From: Myxococcales bacterium
Lineage (GTDB): Bacteria > Myxococcota_A > Bradymonadia > UBA7976 > UBA1532
DNA: 41,595 nucleotides
NCBI GenBank assembly: GCA_947488215.1
Contig: CANLBD010000003.1
Span: forward strand, 1 to 41,595
Direction: 5' to 3'
Within the stretch, counting starts at the first letter, position 1. Every line of letters starts with the position of its first letter. The notes below the pieces were generated by a model. The model was not told the origin of the DNA, ran no database searches, and was given only the letters and a program-made list of their open reading frames with translations. A program made the position numbers and the translations under genes. Positions 27,365-38,218 of the stretch are shown here, one piece after another.

Positions 27365-28644
27365 CGGGTCAGCGCGACCTCCATGGCCTTGAGGGTGTGC
27401 TCGATCTCTGCGGGTCCGTGCGCGCCGGAGACGAAGCACGCCTCGTAGCCGCTCGCGGGGAAGTAGACGCCCGCCTCGAGGAGCGCGCGATGAAAGCGCC
27501 CGAAGCGCCCCATGTCGCAGCGCTTGGCGTCCTCGAAGTTCGTGACCGTGTGCTCACCGAAGAAGACGGTGAACATCGAGCCGACGCGGGGCACCGTGAC
27601 CTGGACCCCCGCCTTGCGCGCGAGGTCTTCGATACCGACGCACAGCGCCTCGGTCGCGGCGTCCACGCGATCAAAGAAGCCCGGCGCGTCGAGCAGACGC
27701 AGCGTGGCCAGGCCCGCCGCGGTCGCGAGCGGATTTCCGCTGAGCGTTCCGGCCTGATACACGGGGCCGAGCGGCGCAACGTGGCGCATGAGCTCAGCCC
27801 GGCCGCCGTACACGCCCAGGGGCAACCCGCCGCCCGCAACCTTGGCCAGACACGTCAGGTCGGGCGTCATGCCGTAGTACTGCTGGGCGCCACCGCGCGA
27901 CACGCGGAAGCCCGTCATGACCTCGTCCAAGATCAGCAGCGCGCCGTGCTGCCGAACCGCGTCGAGCGCCACGCGGAACTCGGCGCTCGGGAGCGCCACG
28001 CCCATATTGCCCGTGACCGGCTCGACGATGACCGCGGCGATGCGGTGCCCCTCGCGCGCCATCAGCGCGTGCAAGCCCGCAGCGTCGTTGTAAGGGAGCG
28101 TGAGCGTGTGCTTGGCGAGCTCGGCGGGCACGCCGGCGCTGTCGGGAATGCCAAACGTCGCCAGGCCACTGCCGGCCTTGACCAAGAACGAGTCCGCGTG
28201 GCCGTGGTAGCAGCCCTCGAACTTCACGAAGGTGTCGCGCCCCGTCGCGCCCCGCGCCAAGCGGAGCGCGGCCATGCACGCCTCGGTGCCGCTCGAGACG
28301 AACCGCATCATCTCCAAGCTCGGGAAGAACCGCTGCATCGCCTCGGCGATCTCGACCTCGGCGCCCGTCGGCGCGCCGAAGCTCATGCCGCGGCCCGCGG
28401 CGTCGCGGACGGCCTCAACGACCTCGGGGTGAGCGTGACCCAGCAGCGCGGGCCCCCAGCTCAACACGTAGTCGACGTAGCGATTGCCATCGACGTCCTG
28501 CAGCCACGCGCCCTGCCCGCTCGCGATGAAGGGCGGGTCGCCGCCGACGGACCGGAAAGCGCGCACCGGGCTGTTCACACCCGCCGGCAGCAGGTGCTCG
28601 GCGCGGGCGAGCAGCGCTCGACTCTTCGTCAACGTCAGGGACAT
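27361..28644 (-). CDS. hemL: Glutamate-1-semialdehyde 2,1-aminomutase
   Basis: LLPAGVNSPVRAFRSVGGDPPFI; GAWLQDVDGNRYVDYVLSWGPALLGHAHP; FVKFEGCYHGHADSFLVKAGSG; LILDEVMTGFRVSRGGAQ. Confidence 0.98.
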   Translation of the reverse strand: MSLTLTKSRALLARAEHLLPAGVNSPVRAFRSVGGDPPFIASGQGAWLQDVDGNRYVDYVLSWGPALLGHAHPEVVEAVRDAAGRGMSFGAPTGAEVEIAEAMQRFFPSLEMMRFVSSGTEACMAALRLARGATGRDTFVKFEGCYHGHADSFLVKAGSGLATFGIPDSAGVPAELAKHTLTLPYNDAAGLHALMAREGHRIAAVIVEPVTGNMGVALPSAEFRVALDAVRQHGALLILDEVMTGFRVSRGGAQQYYGMTPDLTCLAKVAGGGLPLGVYGGRAELMRHVAPLGPVYQAGTLSGNPLATAAGLATLRLLDAPGFFDRVDAATEALCVGIEDLARKAGVQVTVPRVGSMFTVFFGEHTVTNFEDAKRCDMGRFGRFHRALLEAGVYFPASGYEACFVSGAHGPAEIEHTLKAMEVALTR

Positions 28645-28735
28645 GGCAGGTCTCCCGAAAGCGCGCGCCTTTTAGCAGGGCGAGGCCGGATGCGCAAGGC
28701 TCGAAGTGCGCACCCGCACCCCATAGATCCGGCGG

Positions 28736-29884
28736 TCAGCGAAAGCGCAGGCCGACGAGCGCGCACAGGGTCTCGAGGCCCGTCACAGGCCCGAGCGCGT
28801 TCGTTGTGGTGAGCGCATAGGAGCCCACAATGACGAACATCGTCACAATCCGCAGCGCGACGCGCTCCGCCAGCCCTGAGGTGCGTCGCCACTTCTTGCG
28901 GCGCTTGAGCTGCTGCCAGAGCTGAAAGGCGCCCAAGCAGGTCCCGTGGTAGGCGCCCCAGAGCAGCCAGTTCAGCGACAGGTGGTGCCAAGACGCCATG
29001 ATCGCCATCGATGCGTAGCCCGACAGGATCGGCCGCCGCGTGAGGCCGAGCACCGGCAGGTACACATAGTCGCGGCACCACCCCGAGAGCGAGATGTGCC
29101 AGCGCCGCCACCACTCGCCGACGTTGGTCGAGAGCCACGGGCGGTCGAAGTTCTCAGCGATGCGCCAGCCCAAGAGACGTGACGCCCCGAGGCCCATCGA
29201 CGAGTAGCCGGAGAAGTCGAAGTAGACGTAGACGCCCACACCAAAGAGGGCCGCCCAGAGGCGCCACGCCGGGATCGCGGGCAGGCTGTCGTCGAGTGTG
29301 GCGAAGGGCACGAGCGCCATCAGCCGCGTGCCGACCATCTCAGCGATGACAAATTTTGCGACCAGGCCATGCACGATCCGCGTCAGGCCGACCTCGAGGT
29401 CCTCGCGAGACAAGCGCTCGGTGCGCCCGTCTCGGAAGGCGTCCCACCGCTCGATCGGACCCGCGACGAACGCGGGAAAGAGGCAAAGCCAGCGGGCCAA
29501 CTCCGCCGGCGGCGCAGGCGAGAAGCGACCCCGCGCGACCTCGACCGTGTAGTGAATCAGCTTGAACGTGAAATACGACAGACCCAGCGGTGCGGCGAGG
29601 CTCGAGCCCTCGAAGACGAGCTTGAACCCGACGAGCATCGAGGCAAACCCGCCGACGAGCGCGAACGTCAGGCGCCGTCCGCGGAGCCCGCCCGCTGCGA
29701 GGGTAGGCCCGAGCGCGACCAGCGCTGCCCACGCCGGCACCAGGATGGCCAAGGCTCTCCAGTCCCACGACGCCACGAGCGCCAGCGAGACAACGAGCGT
29801 GAGCGCACCACGCCAGGCGGGCCGAAGCGCGCCGACCGCGACCAAGCCGCCGAGCGCGAGCCAGAACCATGCGCTCCCGACCAT
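28736..29884 (-). CDS. MBOAT-family O-acyltransferase (DltB/AlgI-like)
   Basis: GLSYFTFKLIHYTVEVARG; FPAFVAGPIERWDAFR; YFDFSGYSSMGLGASRLLGWRIAENFDRPWLSTNVGEWWRRWHISLSGWCRDYVYLPV; ASWHHLSLNWLLWGAYHG. Confidence 0.95.
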   Translation of the reverse strand: MVGSAWFWLALGGLVAVGALRPAWRGALTLVVSLALVASWDWRALAILVPAWAALVALGPTLAAGGLRGRRLTFALVGGFASMLVGFKLVFEGSSLAAPLGLSYFTFKLIHYTVEVARGRFSPAPPAELARWLCLFPAFVAGPIERWDAFRDGRTERLSREDLEVGLTRIVHGLVAKFVIAEMVGTRLMALVPFATLDDSLPAIPAWRLWAALFGVGVYVYFDFSGYSSMGLGASRLLGWRIAENFDRPWLSTNVGEWWRRWHISLSGWCRDYVYLPVLGLTRRPILSGYASMAIMASWHHLSLNWLLWGAYHGTCLGAFQLWQQLKRRKKWRRTSGLAERVALRIVTMFVIVGSYALTTTNALGPVTGLETLCALVGLRFR

Positions 29885-29888
29885 GCCC

Positions 29889-30026
29889 TCAGAACCCCGC
29901 GTACCGAAAGACGCGGGCCCCCGCGCTCGCGGCGTAGAGCCCGCCGAGCGCGATGACGAGGAGCTGACCCAGGACGATGATCTGCAGCGCGATGCCCACG
30001 GCGCGCGCGACGCGAGGGGAGATCAT
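29889..30026 (-). CDS. DltX-like 45-aa membrane microprotein ending in FRYAGF (FxYxxF)
   Basis: Hand translation of the minus strand: MISPRVARAVGIALQIIVLGQLLVIALGGLYAASAGARVFRYAGF*. Not in the supplied ORF track (<60 aa). ATG overlaps the upstream TGA (ATGA 30023-30026). The stop lies 4 nt before the MBOAT ATG. One TM helix. Confidence 0.85.
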   Translation of the reverse strand: MISPRVARAVGIALQIIVLGQLLVIALGGLYAASAGARVFRYAGF

Positions 30027-31108
30027 GGGCGCACCGTCGACGGGTTGGGCTCGCTCAGGTGACGCGCGACAAGCGCGGCCAGACGCGCCTCGTATCGACG
30101 CATGGCCTCCTCGGAGCGCAGGTGGGTAAAGTCGTGAAAGTCCTCATCGACGAGGGCGGCCTCGGCGTCGAGGTCGACGAGCGGCACGCCGAGGCGCGCC
30201 GCAAGGGGCGCCACCCGTGCACGGGCAGCGCTCCGCGCCTCGGTGAGCGCGGGGCGAGCACGCGGCGCCAGCGGCGGCTCGAGCAGAATCGGCCGCCACT
30301 GCGTCTGGCGTTGAAGATGCGTGAGCGTCTGCTCGAGGGCGACCAGATGGGCGCTCACGAGGGCATCGTCCTGGGCACGCTGCTCGAAGCCGACGCGCAA
30401 GGCGTCGACGCGTTCGACCCAGCGCTCGTCGGTCCACTGCCTGCGCCCAAGGTAACGATGGCGTCTCGGCTCGGGCGCACCCAATGCCAGCCAAACCGGA
30501 ACCTGAGGGCGACTCACGAAGAACTGCAGGTGGTCGAGGAAATAGAGCCCCGTGGCCGTCCGCTCGGGCATACCGAGCACACGCGCGACCGCGTTCATTT
30601 CGTCGACCGCGAGCGCGCTCGTGGGGTGCTCGAACCGTGTCTGCAGGTCAGTCCGGTCAGCGAAGAGCGTGCCGGGGCCAATCCCGAGCACCACGACGCC
30701 CCGGGGGGTCTCTGGCAGCGCGCCGAGAACGACGAGCGACTCCCCGAGCGCCTGCCCCCCCGATGTCAAGTTGAAAGCGCCCAAGGTCGTTTCTCTTGGC
30801 TGCTCGAGCGCGTCCGCCACCGAGTCGCGGAGAGTGTCGATGTGCCAGAACGCCTCGCGCATGCTCGACGCGCCGACGAGCGCGACGTGGGCAGAGCGAG
30901 CGGGTTCGCGCTGCGCCGTCACCAGCGCGTGCGTGAGCGCGGCGCCGTCGTCGTCCACGTTGCGCGCCAAGACACCCGGCTCGAGGCGTGCAACGACATC
31001 GGGCGTGACGAAGACACACAGCGCGGCGATCTCGACCAGGGCAAAAGCGATGACCCCCAGGGTGACGCTGAGCCGAGGTCGAAGCGCGCCATCGAGGAAC
31101 GCGCTCAT
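30023..31108 (-). CDS. Membrane-anchored SGNH-hydrolase-like acyltransferase (DltD/AlgX-like role)
   Basis: N-terminal TM (LSVTLGVIAFALVEIAALCVFV). GxS block VALVGASSMREAFW. C-terminal DxxH block FHDFTHLRSEEAMRRYEARL. Confidence 0.78.
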   Translation of the reverse strand: MSAFLDGALRPRLSVTLGVIAFALVEIAALCVFVTPDVVARLEPGVLARNVDDDGAALTHALVTAQREPARSAHVALVGASSMREAFWHIDTLRDSVADALEQPRETTLGAFNLTSGGQALGESLVVLGALPETPRGVVVLGIGPGTLFADRTDLQTRFEHPTSALAVDEMNAVARVLGMPERTATGLYFLDHLQFFVSRPQVPVWLALGAPEPRRHRYLGRRQWTDERWVERVDALRVGFEQRAQDDALVSAHLVALEQTLTHLQRQTQWRPILLEPPLAPRARPALTEARSAARARVAPLAARLGVPLVDLDAEAALVDEDFHDFTHLRSEEAMRRYEARLAALVARHLSEPNPSTVRP

Positions 31109-32031
31109 TCCCCGCCGCGCGCTCGGCTCGCCGACAACATCTGGCCAAGCTCGAGCTGTCGGAGCGCCTCCTCCGCGGAGCGCTCTTTGACTTGCTTCAG
31201 CGCCGGGTAGCCCGCGCGCACGGCGACGTCGTTCACGAGGCCACCGAGACGCGAGATGGTGTGCTTGGAGAGCTGTGTGTAGCGACCCACGCTCTGCTGG
31301 TCGACCTGGGTCCGCTCCAGCAGCTTCCAGTCACCGAAGCCGACGGGCGCGCGGTCGGAAACGGCGGCCGCGACCGCACCGGGTGACGGGGCGAGGCCGA
31401 GGGCTTCGAAGAGGCGAGCGGCCTCGGACTCAGGCTGCGCGACGAGCGCTTCGTAGCGCACCACGACGGTGTCCGACGCACGACGCTCCGCGAAGTCGAG
31501 GAGGCGGGTCGTGATGTCCGCCCAAGCTTGCGCGAGGGCGACGCAGACGTTCGGCTCGCGGCGAATATAGCCGTGAATCTCCTCGGGGAAGCGCTGGCTG
31601 CGCGCGAAGAGCTCCTGCATGCTGACCACGACGTCGAGGGGGTGCCGGAGCAGCACGACATAGGTCACCGCTTCGCCGCACAAATCCTCGATGGCGTCGA
31701 GGTGAAAGGCGTTGAAGGGCGTCTTCTCGGCCCAGACTCGTCGGCCTCGGCGCTGCGCGTGCTCTCGCATGAAGCCGAAGACAAACTCGCGTGTCCGCGC
31801 GACGACGTCGGCCGCCTCAAAGCCCGCGAACGCCAACCCGCTCCGCACGCCGACGTGCAGACCTTCGGCGATGGTCTCGTCTTCAAGGAACCGGGCGCCC
31901 GCGCGGAGCAGGTGCGTCTCCGGTGGGCACGCCACCTCGGGGTGGGCGTCGAAGATGCGCTGCAGCAGGGTCGTCCCTGAGCGCGGCAGCGCGAGCACGA
32001 CGACCCCCTCGCGCGGCGCGCGCTCAGCCAC
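31105..32031 (-). CDS. PAPS-dependent sulfotransferase family protein
   Basis: VVVLALPRSGTTLLQRIFDAHPEVACPPETHLL (5'-PSB loop); VWAEKTPFNAFHLDAI; YVVLLRHPLDVVVSM. GTG start, 8-nt overlap with the upstream gene. Confidence 0.9.
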   Translation of the reverse strand: MAERAPREGVVVLALPRSGTTLLQRIFDAHPEVACPPETHLLRAGARFLEDETIAEGLHVGVRSGLAFAGFEAADVVARTREFVFGFMREHAQRRGRRVWAEKTPFNAFHLDAIEDLCGEAVTYVVLLRHPLDVVVSMQELFARSQRFPEEIHGYIRREPNVCVALAQAWADITTRLLDFAERRASDTVVVRYEALVAQPESEAARLFEALGLAPSPGAVAAAVSDRAPVGFGDWKLLERTQVDQQSVGRYTQLSKHTISRLGGLVNDVAVRAGYPALKQVKERSAEEALRQLELGQMLSASRARGGE

Positions 32032-33601
32032 GAAAGCCCTCTTCGAGCATGCGGCCGAGGGCCTTGCGGTCGACCTTGCCGTTCACATTCAGCGGGAACT
32101 CCGGCAGCACATGGACGCGGCTCAGGCCGATATACGGCGGGAGGCGCCGGGCCACAGCCGCCTTGAGAGCCTTCGGATCGGCGTTCACGCCCGCGACGAA
32201 GCCGACGATGCCGTCGTAGCCCGCGTCGTTCTTCGGCCACCCGAGCGCGACCGCGAAGTCGGTCTCCGCGACCGCGCGGATCGCCGCCTCGACCTCGCCG
32301 AGCTCGATGCGGTAGCCGCGCACCTTGATCTGCGTGTCAGCGCGCCCCTGGAACGTCATCGGCGCGCCGTCGACCGGGCGGCGCACAAGGTCGCCCGTGC
32401 GGTAGTGCACCGCGTCCGAGCCGGGCGGCACAACGAAGGCGGCCGCGGTCTTCTCGGCGTCTCGCCAGTAGCCGAGCGTGACCTGCGGGCCCGCCATCAA
32501 GAGCTCACCGAGCTCACCCGGCGCGACCTCGGCCAGGTCCGCGTTCACGACCCGCGCGGTCATCCCCGGAAACGGGTCGCCAATCGGGACGAGCCCATTC
32601 TCACACTCGGCGGGCGAGCGGTCGGCGTTCCACGTGTACCAGGTGCACGCGAGCGTGAGCTCGGTCGGGCCGTAGAGGTTCTCTACGACCGAGTTCGACG
32701 CCGCCTCGGCCCACGTGCGCGTGACGTCCGCGGGCAAGGCCTCGCCGCAGAAGAGGCTCACCTTGAGGTTGGGCAGCGCGCCGGGCTCAAGAAAGCCGAG
32801 GCGCTTCATGAGCACGGCCGTCGAGGGCACAGAGAACCAGACGGTCAGGCGCGCGTCGTGCACGAACTGGCCGACCGTGAGCATCTGCGCCTTCGTCGGG
32901 CAACAGACACAGGCACCGACCCACCACGCCGCGAACATGTCGAAGCCCGACAGGTCAAAGACGAGCTCGAAGAGCTGCGAGAAGCGGTCTTCGGGGCCCA
33001 ACGGATAGCGCGCGAGGACGAGCTCGATGAAGCGAACCAGGTTGCCCTGCGAGACCATCACGCCCTTCGGCTGACCGGTGCTGCCCGACGTAAAGAGCAG
33101 GTTCGCAATGGCGTCGCTGGCGAGGGCCGGGAGAGGGTCCTGCGCGGCGTCGTGGAGCGCATCCGCCGTGACGAGCGTATGCGGCGCAGGGACGCTTGTC
33201 AGACCGTCGACGGCCTCGGGAACGAGGACGACCAGCGGGCGGTCCACCAGACGCAGGAGCTCGTCGAGCTTCGGCAGCCCCTGCGCGTCCACGATGACCG
33301 CGTCGACTTCGGCGCGCTCGAGCATGCTCGCGAGCCGGTCGACGGGAAAGTCGGGGTTCATCGGGACGTACCCGTGCCCGCGATAGAGCGCCCCGAGGAC
33401 GCCCGCGTACGCAGTGGGGCTGCGCTGGGCGAAGACGGCCGTGAGGGGCTGCCGCGGGCTCGGCACGTGCGCTGCGAGCGTCGCGGCGATGCGGCGCGCG
33501 AAGGCGTCCAGCGCGCGGTAAGTGAGCGTCTGCTCGCCGACCTCAAGGGCAGGCCGGTCGGGGTGGAGCGCGACTGACCTGAGGAAGCCGGCCCGAATCA
33601 T
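32024..33601 (-). CDS. Amino-acid adenylation enzyme (stand-alone NRPS A-domain / DltA-like)
   Basis: LLFTSGSTGQPKGVMVSQGNL (A3), FDLSGFDMF (A4), NLYGPTELTLACTW (A5), YRTGDLV (A7), GRADTQIKVRGYRIELGEVEAAI (A8), PLNVNGKVDRKAL (A10). ATG at 33601. Confidence 0.93.
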   Translation of the reverse strand: MIRAGFLRSVALHPDRPALEVGEQTLTYRALDAFARRIAATLAAHVPSPRQPLTAVFAQRSPTAYAGVLGALYRGHGYVPMNPDFPVDRLASMLERAEVDAVIVDAQGLPKLDELLRLVDRPLVVLVPEAVDGLTSVPAPHTLVTADALHDAAQDPLPALASDAIANLLFTSGSTGQPKGVMVSQGNLVRFIELVLARYPLGPEDRFSQLFELVFDLSGFDMFAAWWVGACVCCPTKAQMLTVGQFVHDARLTVWFSVPSTAVLMKRLGFLEPGALPNLKVSLFCGEALPADVTRTWAEAASNSVVENLYGPTELTLACTWYTWNADRSPAECENGLVPIGDPFPGMTARVVNADLAEVAPGELGELLMAGPQVTLGYWRDAEKTAAAFVVPPGSDAVHYRTGDLVRRPVDGAPMTFQGRADTQIKVRGYRIELGEVEAAIRAVAETDFAVALGWPKNDAGYDGIVGFVAGVNADPKALKAAVARRLPPYIGLSRVHVLPEFPLNVNGKVDRKALGRMLEEGFRG

Positions 33602-33623
33602 GCTCAACTCCTGCGTCTGAGGG

Positions 33624-33866
33624 TCAGCGGGCTTGCTTGGCCGCGACGAAGCGCAGCACGCGCCCGACCGAGTCGAGGTTGCCCAAGTTGACGTCGCCCG
33701 GCGTGAAGCGCAGGCCGGCGCGCTTCTCAACGAAGGCCACGAGCGTGACCATCGAAAAGGAGTCGAGCAGCGCGCTGCTGAACAAGAGCGTCTCGTCCTC
33801 GACCGGCTCGTCGAGGTCGAGCTCGGTCTGCAGGAACTCAAGCAGGTCCGCACGGGTGAGCGACAT
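33624..33866 (-). CDS. Acyl/peptidyl carrier protein (DltC-like role)
   Basis: 80 aa. MSLTRADLLEFLQTELDLDEPVEDETLLFSSALLDSFSMVTLVAFVEKRAGLRFTPGDVNLGNLDSV, with a phosphopantetheine-Ser motif (LDSFSM). Confidence 0.9.
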   Translation of the reverse strand: MSLTRADLLEFLQTELDLDEPVEDETLLFSSALLDSFSMVTLVAFVEKRAGLRFTPGDVNLGNLDSVGRVLRFVAAKQAR

Positions 33867-33909
33867 CAGTCCTCCTTAGGCCGGGAGTAGACCCCACGCG
33901 GGGGCGCCC

Positions 33910-36498
<2,589 letters not shown>

Positions 36499-36570
36499 GG
36501 CGCGCGGGTTCTATCGGGGGGGGGACCCGAAGTCAACGCGGGCGTGCCCCTCGCGGGCCCCCTCGGACGA

Positions 36571-38088
36571 TTATCGCGGGTATTCGCGCCCCTCGGTCTC
36601 CCGGCGCGCTCGCCACACCTCGATCCCCACGCAGAACGCCTCGACGACCGCGGGATCGAACTGCGTGCCCGCGCAGCGTCGAATCTCGTCCATCGCGACC
36701 TGATGCCGCAGCGCGCTGCGGTAGGCGCGGTGGCTCGTCATGGCGTCGTAGGTGTCCGCGACCGCCATGATGCGGGCCATCATCGGGATGTCCTCGCCCT
36801 TGAGCCCGCGCGGGTAGCCGGTGCCGTCCCACTTCTCGTGGTGCATGCCGATGCCGGGCAGGAGCTGGCGAAACGCGGGGATCTTCTTGAGCAGGTCCTC
36901 GCCAAAGCCGGGGTGGGCCTTGAAGCGCTGGAACTCCTCCTGCGTGAGCCCCGCGGGCTTGTTGAGCTCCTCGGCGCGGATCGTGAGCTTGCCGATGTCG
37001 TGCAGTCGCCCCGACTGGTAGATGAGGTCGCAGGCGTCATCCGGCAGGCTGAGCGCCCGTGCCGTCGCCTCGGCGAACTCCGCGACGCGCTCGCTGTGGC
37101 CGCGCGTGTAGCGGTCCTTCTCCTCGAGCGCAGCGATGAAGACCTCGACGCTGTTGCGAAAATTGCGCTCGAGGCTCTCGAAGAGCTGCGCGTTGTGCAC
37201 GGCGGCGGCGGCGCGGTCGGCCAAGATGGTCAGGAGCTTGCGCTGCCCCTCGACGAAGGGCGCGCCGCCCGAGCGCGCGGCGAGCAACATCCCCAACACT
37301 CGACCGCGGCTCGTGAGCGGCAGCACCAGCAGCGACTCGGTCGCGGCCGTGCGCGGCGACTGGCGCAGGTAGCGGAAGACCCGCCCGCCCGTCGCAAGCA
37401 CGCTCGTGCGCAGAGCGAGCGCCTCGTCAGTCAGATCATCCCGCGAGAGTGGCTCGCCACCGCACGACGCGGGCTCGTATTCAACGCCCTCCTCGTCGGG
37501 CATGAGCATCACGGACACACGGTCCGCCTGCGTCTGGTCTCGCACGACCTCGGCGATCAGGCGCAGAGTCGGCTCGAGCTCGACCTCGTCGGACAGGCGC
37601 GACGCGAGCTGGTAGAGCGAGAGCGAGGCCTTGAGCGCGATGTTCTCGTGCGTCAGGCGCTGCTGCTCGAGCGCGCGCTGCACGGTGTGGACCACCTCTT
37701 CGACCTTGAAGGGCTTGAGCACGTAGTCAAATGCGCCCGTCTTCATCGCGTGGAGCGCTGTCTCGACCGTGCCGTACCCCGTCATGAGCACCGTCACGAC
37801 CTCGGGGTGGTCGCGCCGCGCGCGCTCAAGCAGCTCGAGCCCGCCCATCTCGGGCATCTTCAGATCGCTCAGGAGCAGGTTGAAGGGCCGCTCCGCGAGC
37901 GCCTCGAGCGCCGCGCGACCATTCGGCGCGTCGTGCACGACGTACCCCTCCATCCGGAGAAAGTCGCACAGGATCTCCCGAATGGAGGGCTCGTCGTCCA
38001 CCACGAGCAGGCGCGCCGGCCCGACCGCCGCGGGGGCCGTAAGACGCCCAAAATCTGCCGACTCGCTCAAGTTCGCCTTGCTCTTCAT
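36571..38088 (-). CDS. Response regulator: receiver + GAF + HD-GYP (c-di-GMP phosphodiesterase-like)
   Basis: LLVVDDEPSIREILCDFLRMEGY...LSDLKMPEMGGLELLERAR...LMTGYGT...VLKPF; GAF-like middle; GRLHDIGKLTI and HHEKWDGTGYPRGLKGEDIP. ATG at 38088. Confidence 0.94.
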   Translation of the reverse strand: MKSKANLSESADFGRLTAPAAVGPARLLVVDDEPSIREILCDFLRMEGYVVHDAPNGRAALEALAERPFNLLLSDLKMPEMGGLELLERARRDHPEVVTVLMTGYGTVETALHAMKTGAFDYVLKPFKVEEVVHTVQRALEQQRLTHENIALKASLSLYQLASRLSDEVELEPTLRLIAEVVRDQTQADRVSVMLMPDEEGVEYEPASCGGEPLSRDDLTDEALALRTSVLATGGRVFRYLRQSPRTAATESLLVLPLTSRGRVLGMLLAARSGGAPFVEGQRKLLTILADRAAAAVHNAQLFESLERNFRNSVEVFIAALEEKDRYTRGHSERVAEFAEATARALSLPDDACDLIYQSGRLHDIGKLTIRAEELNKPAGLTQEEFQRFKAHPGFGEDLLKKIPAFRQLLPGIGMHHEKWDGTGYPRGLKGEDIPMMARIMAVADTYDAMTSHRAYRSALRHQVAMDEIRRCAGTQFDPAVVEAFCVGIEVWRARRETEGREYPR

Positions 38089-38218
38089 GGGCTCAGGTTC
38101 CGCCCGATCATACCCGCGTTCCCCCGCGCGTCTGCCAAGAAAACCCGCAGTCCCCTTGCCTACGGCGCTCGGGGGACGTTGAATCGGCGAGAAGTTTCCC
38201 GCAACGCTTGGGGGGGAG

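Noticed and set aside
27337-28812. 491-aa plus-strand ORF antisense to hemL
   Set aside because: Shadow of a clear hemL gene; no recognizable motifs.
31712-33577. 621-aa plus-strand ORF antisense to the A-domain and sulfotransferase genes
   Set aside because: Shadow ORF; the opposite strand carries canonical adenylation core motifs.
28736-33866. Reading the MBOAT cassette as ordinary alginate-type O-acetylation
   Set aside because: A dedicated carrier protein plus adenylation enzyme and a separate FxYxxF microprotein fit a Dlt-type route better than acetyl-CoA-fed AlgI/AlgX systems.
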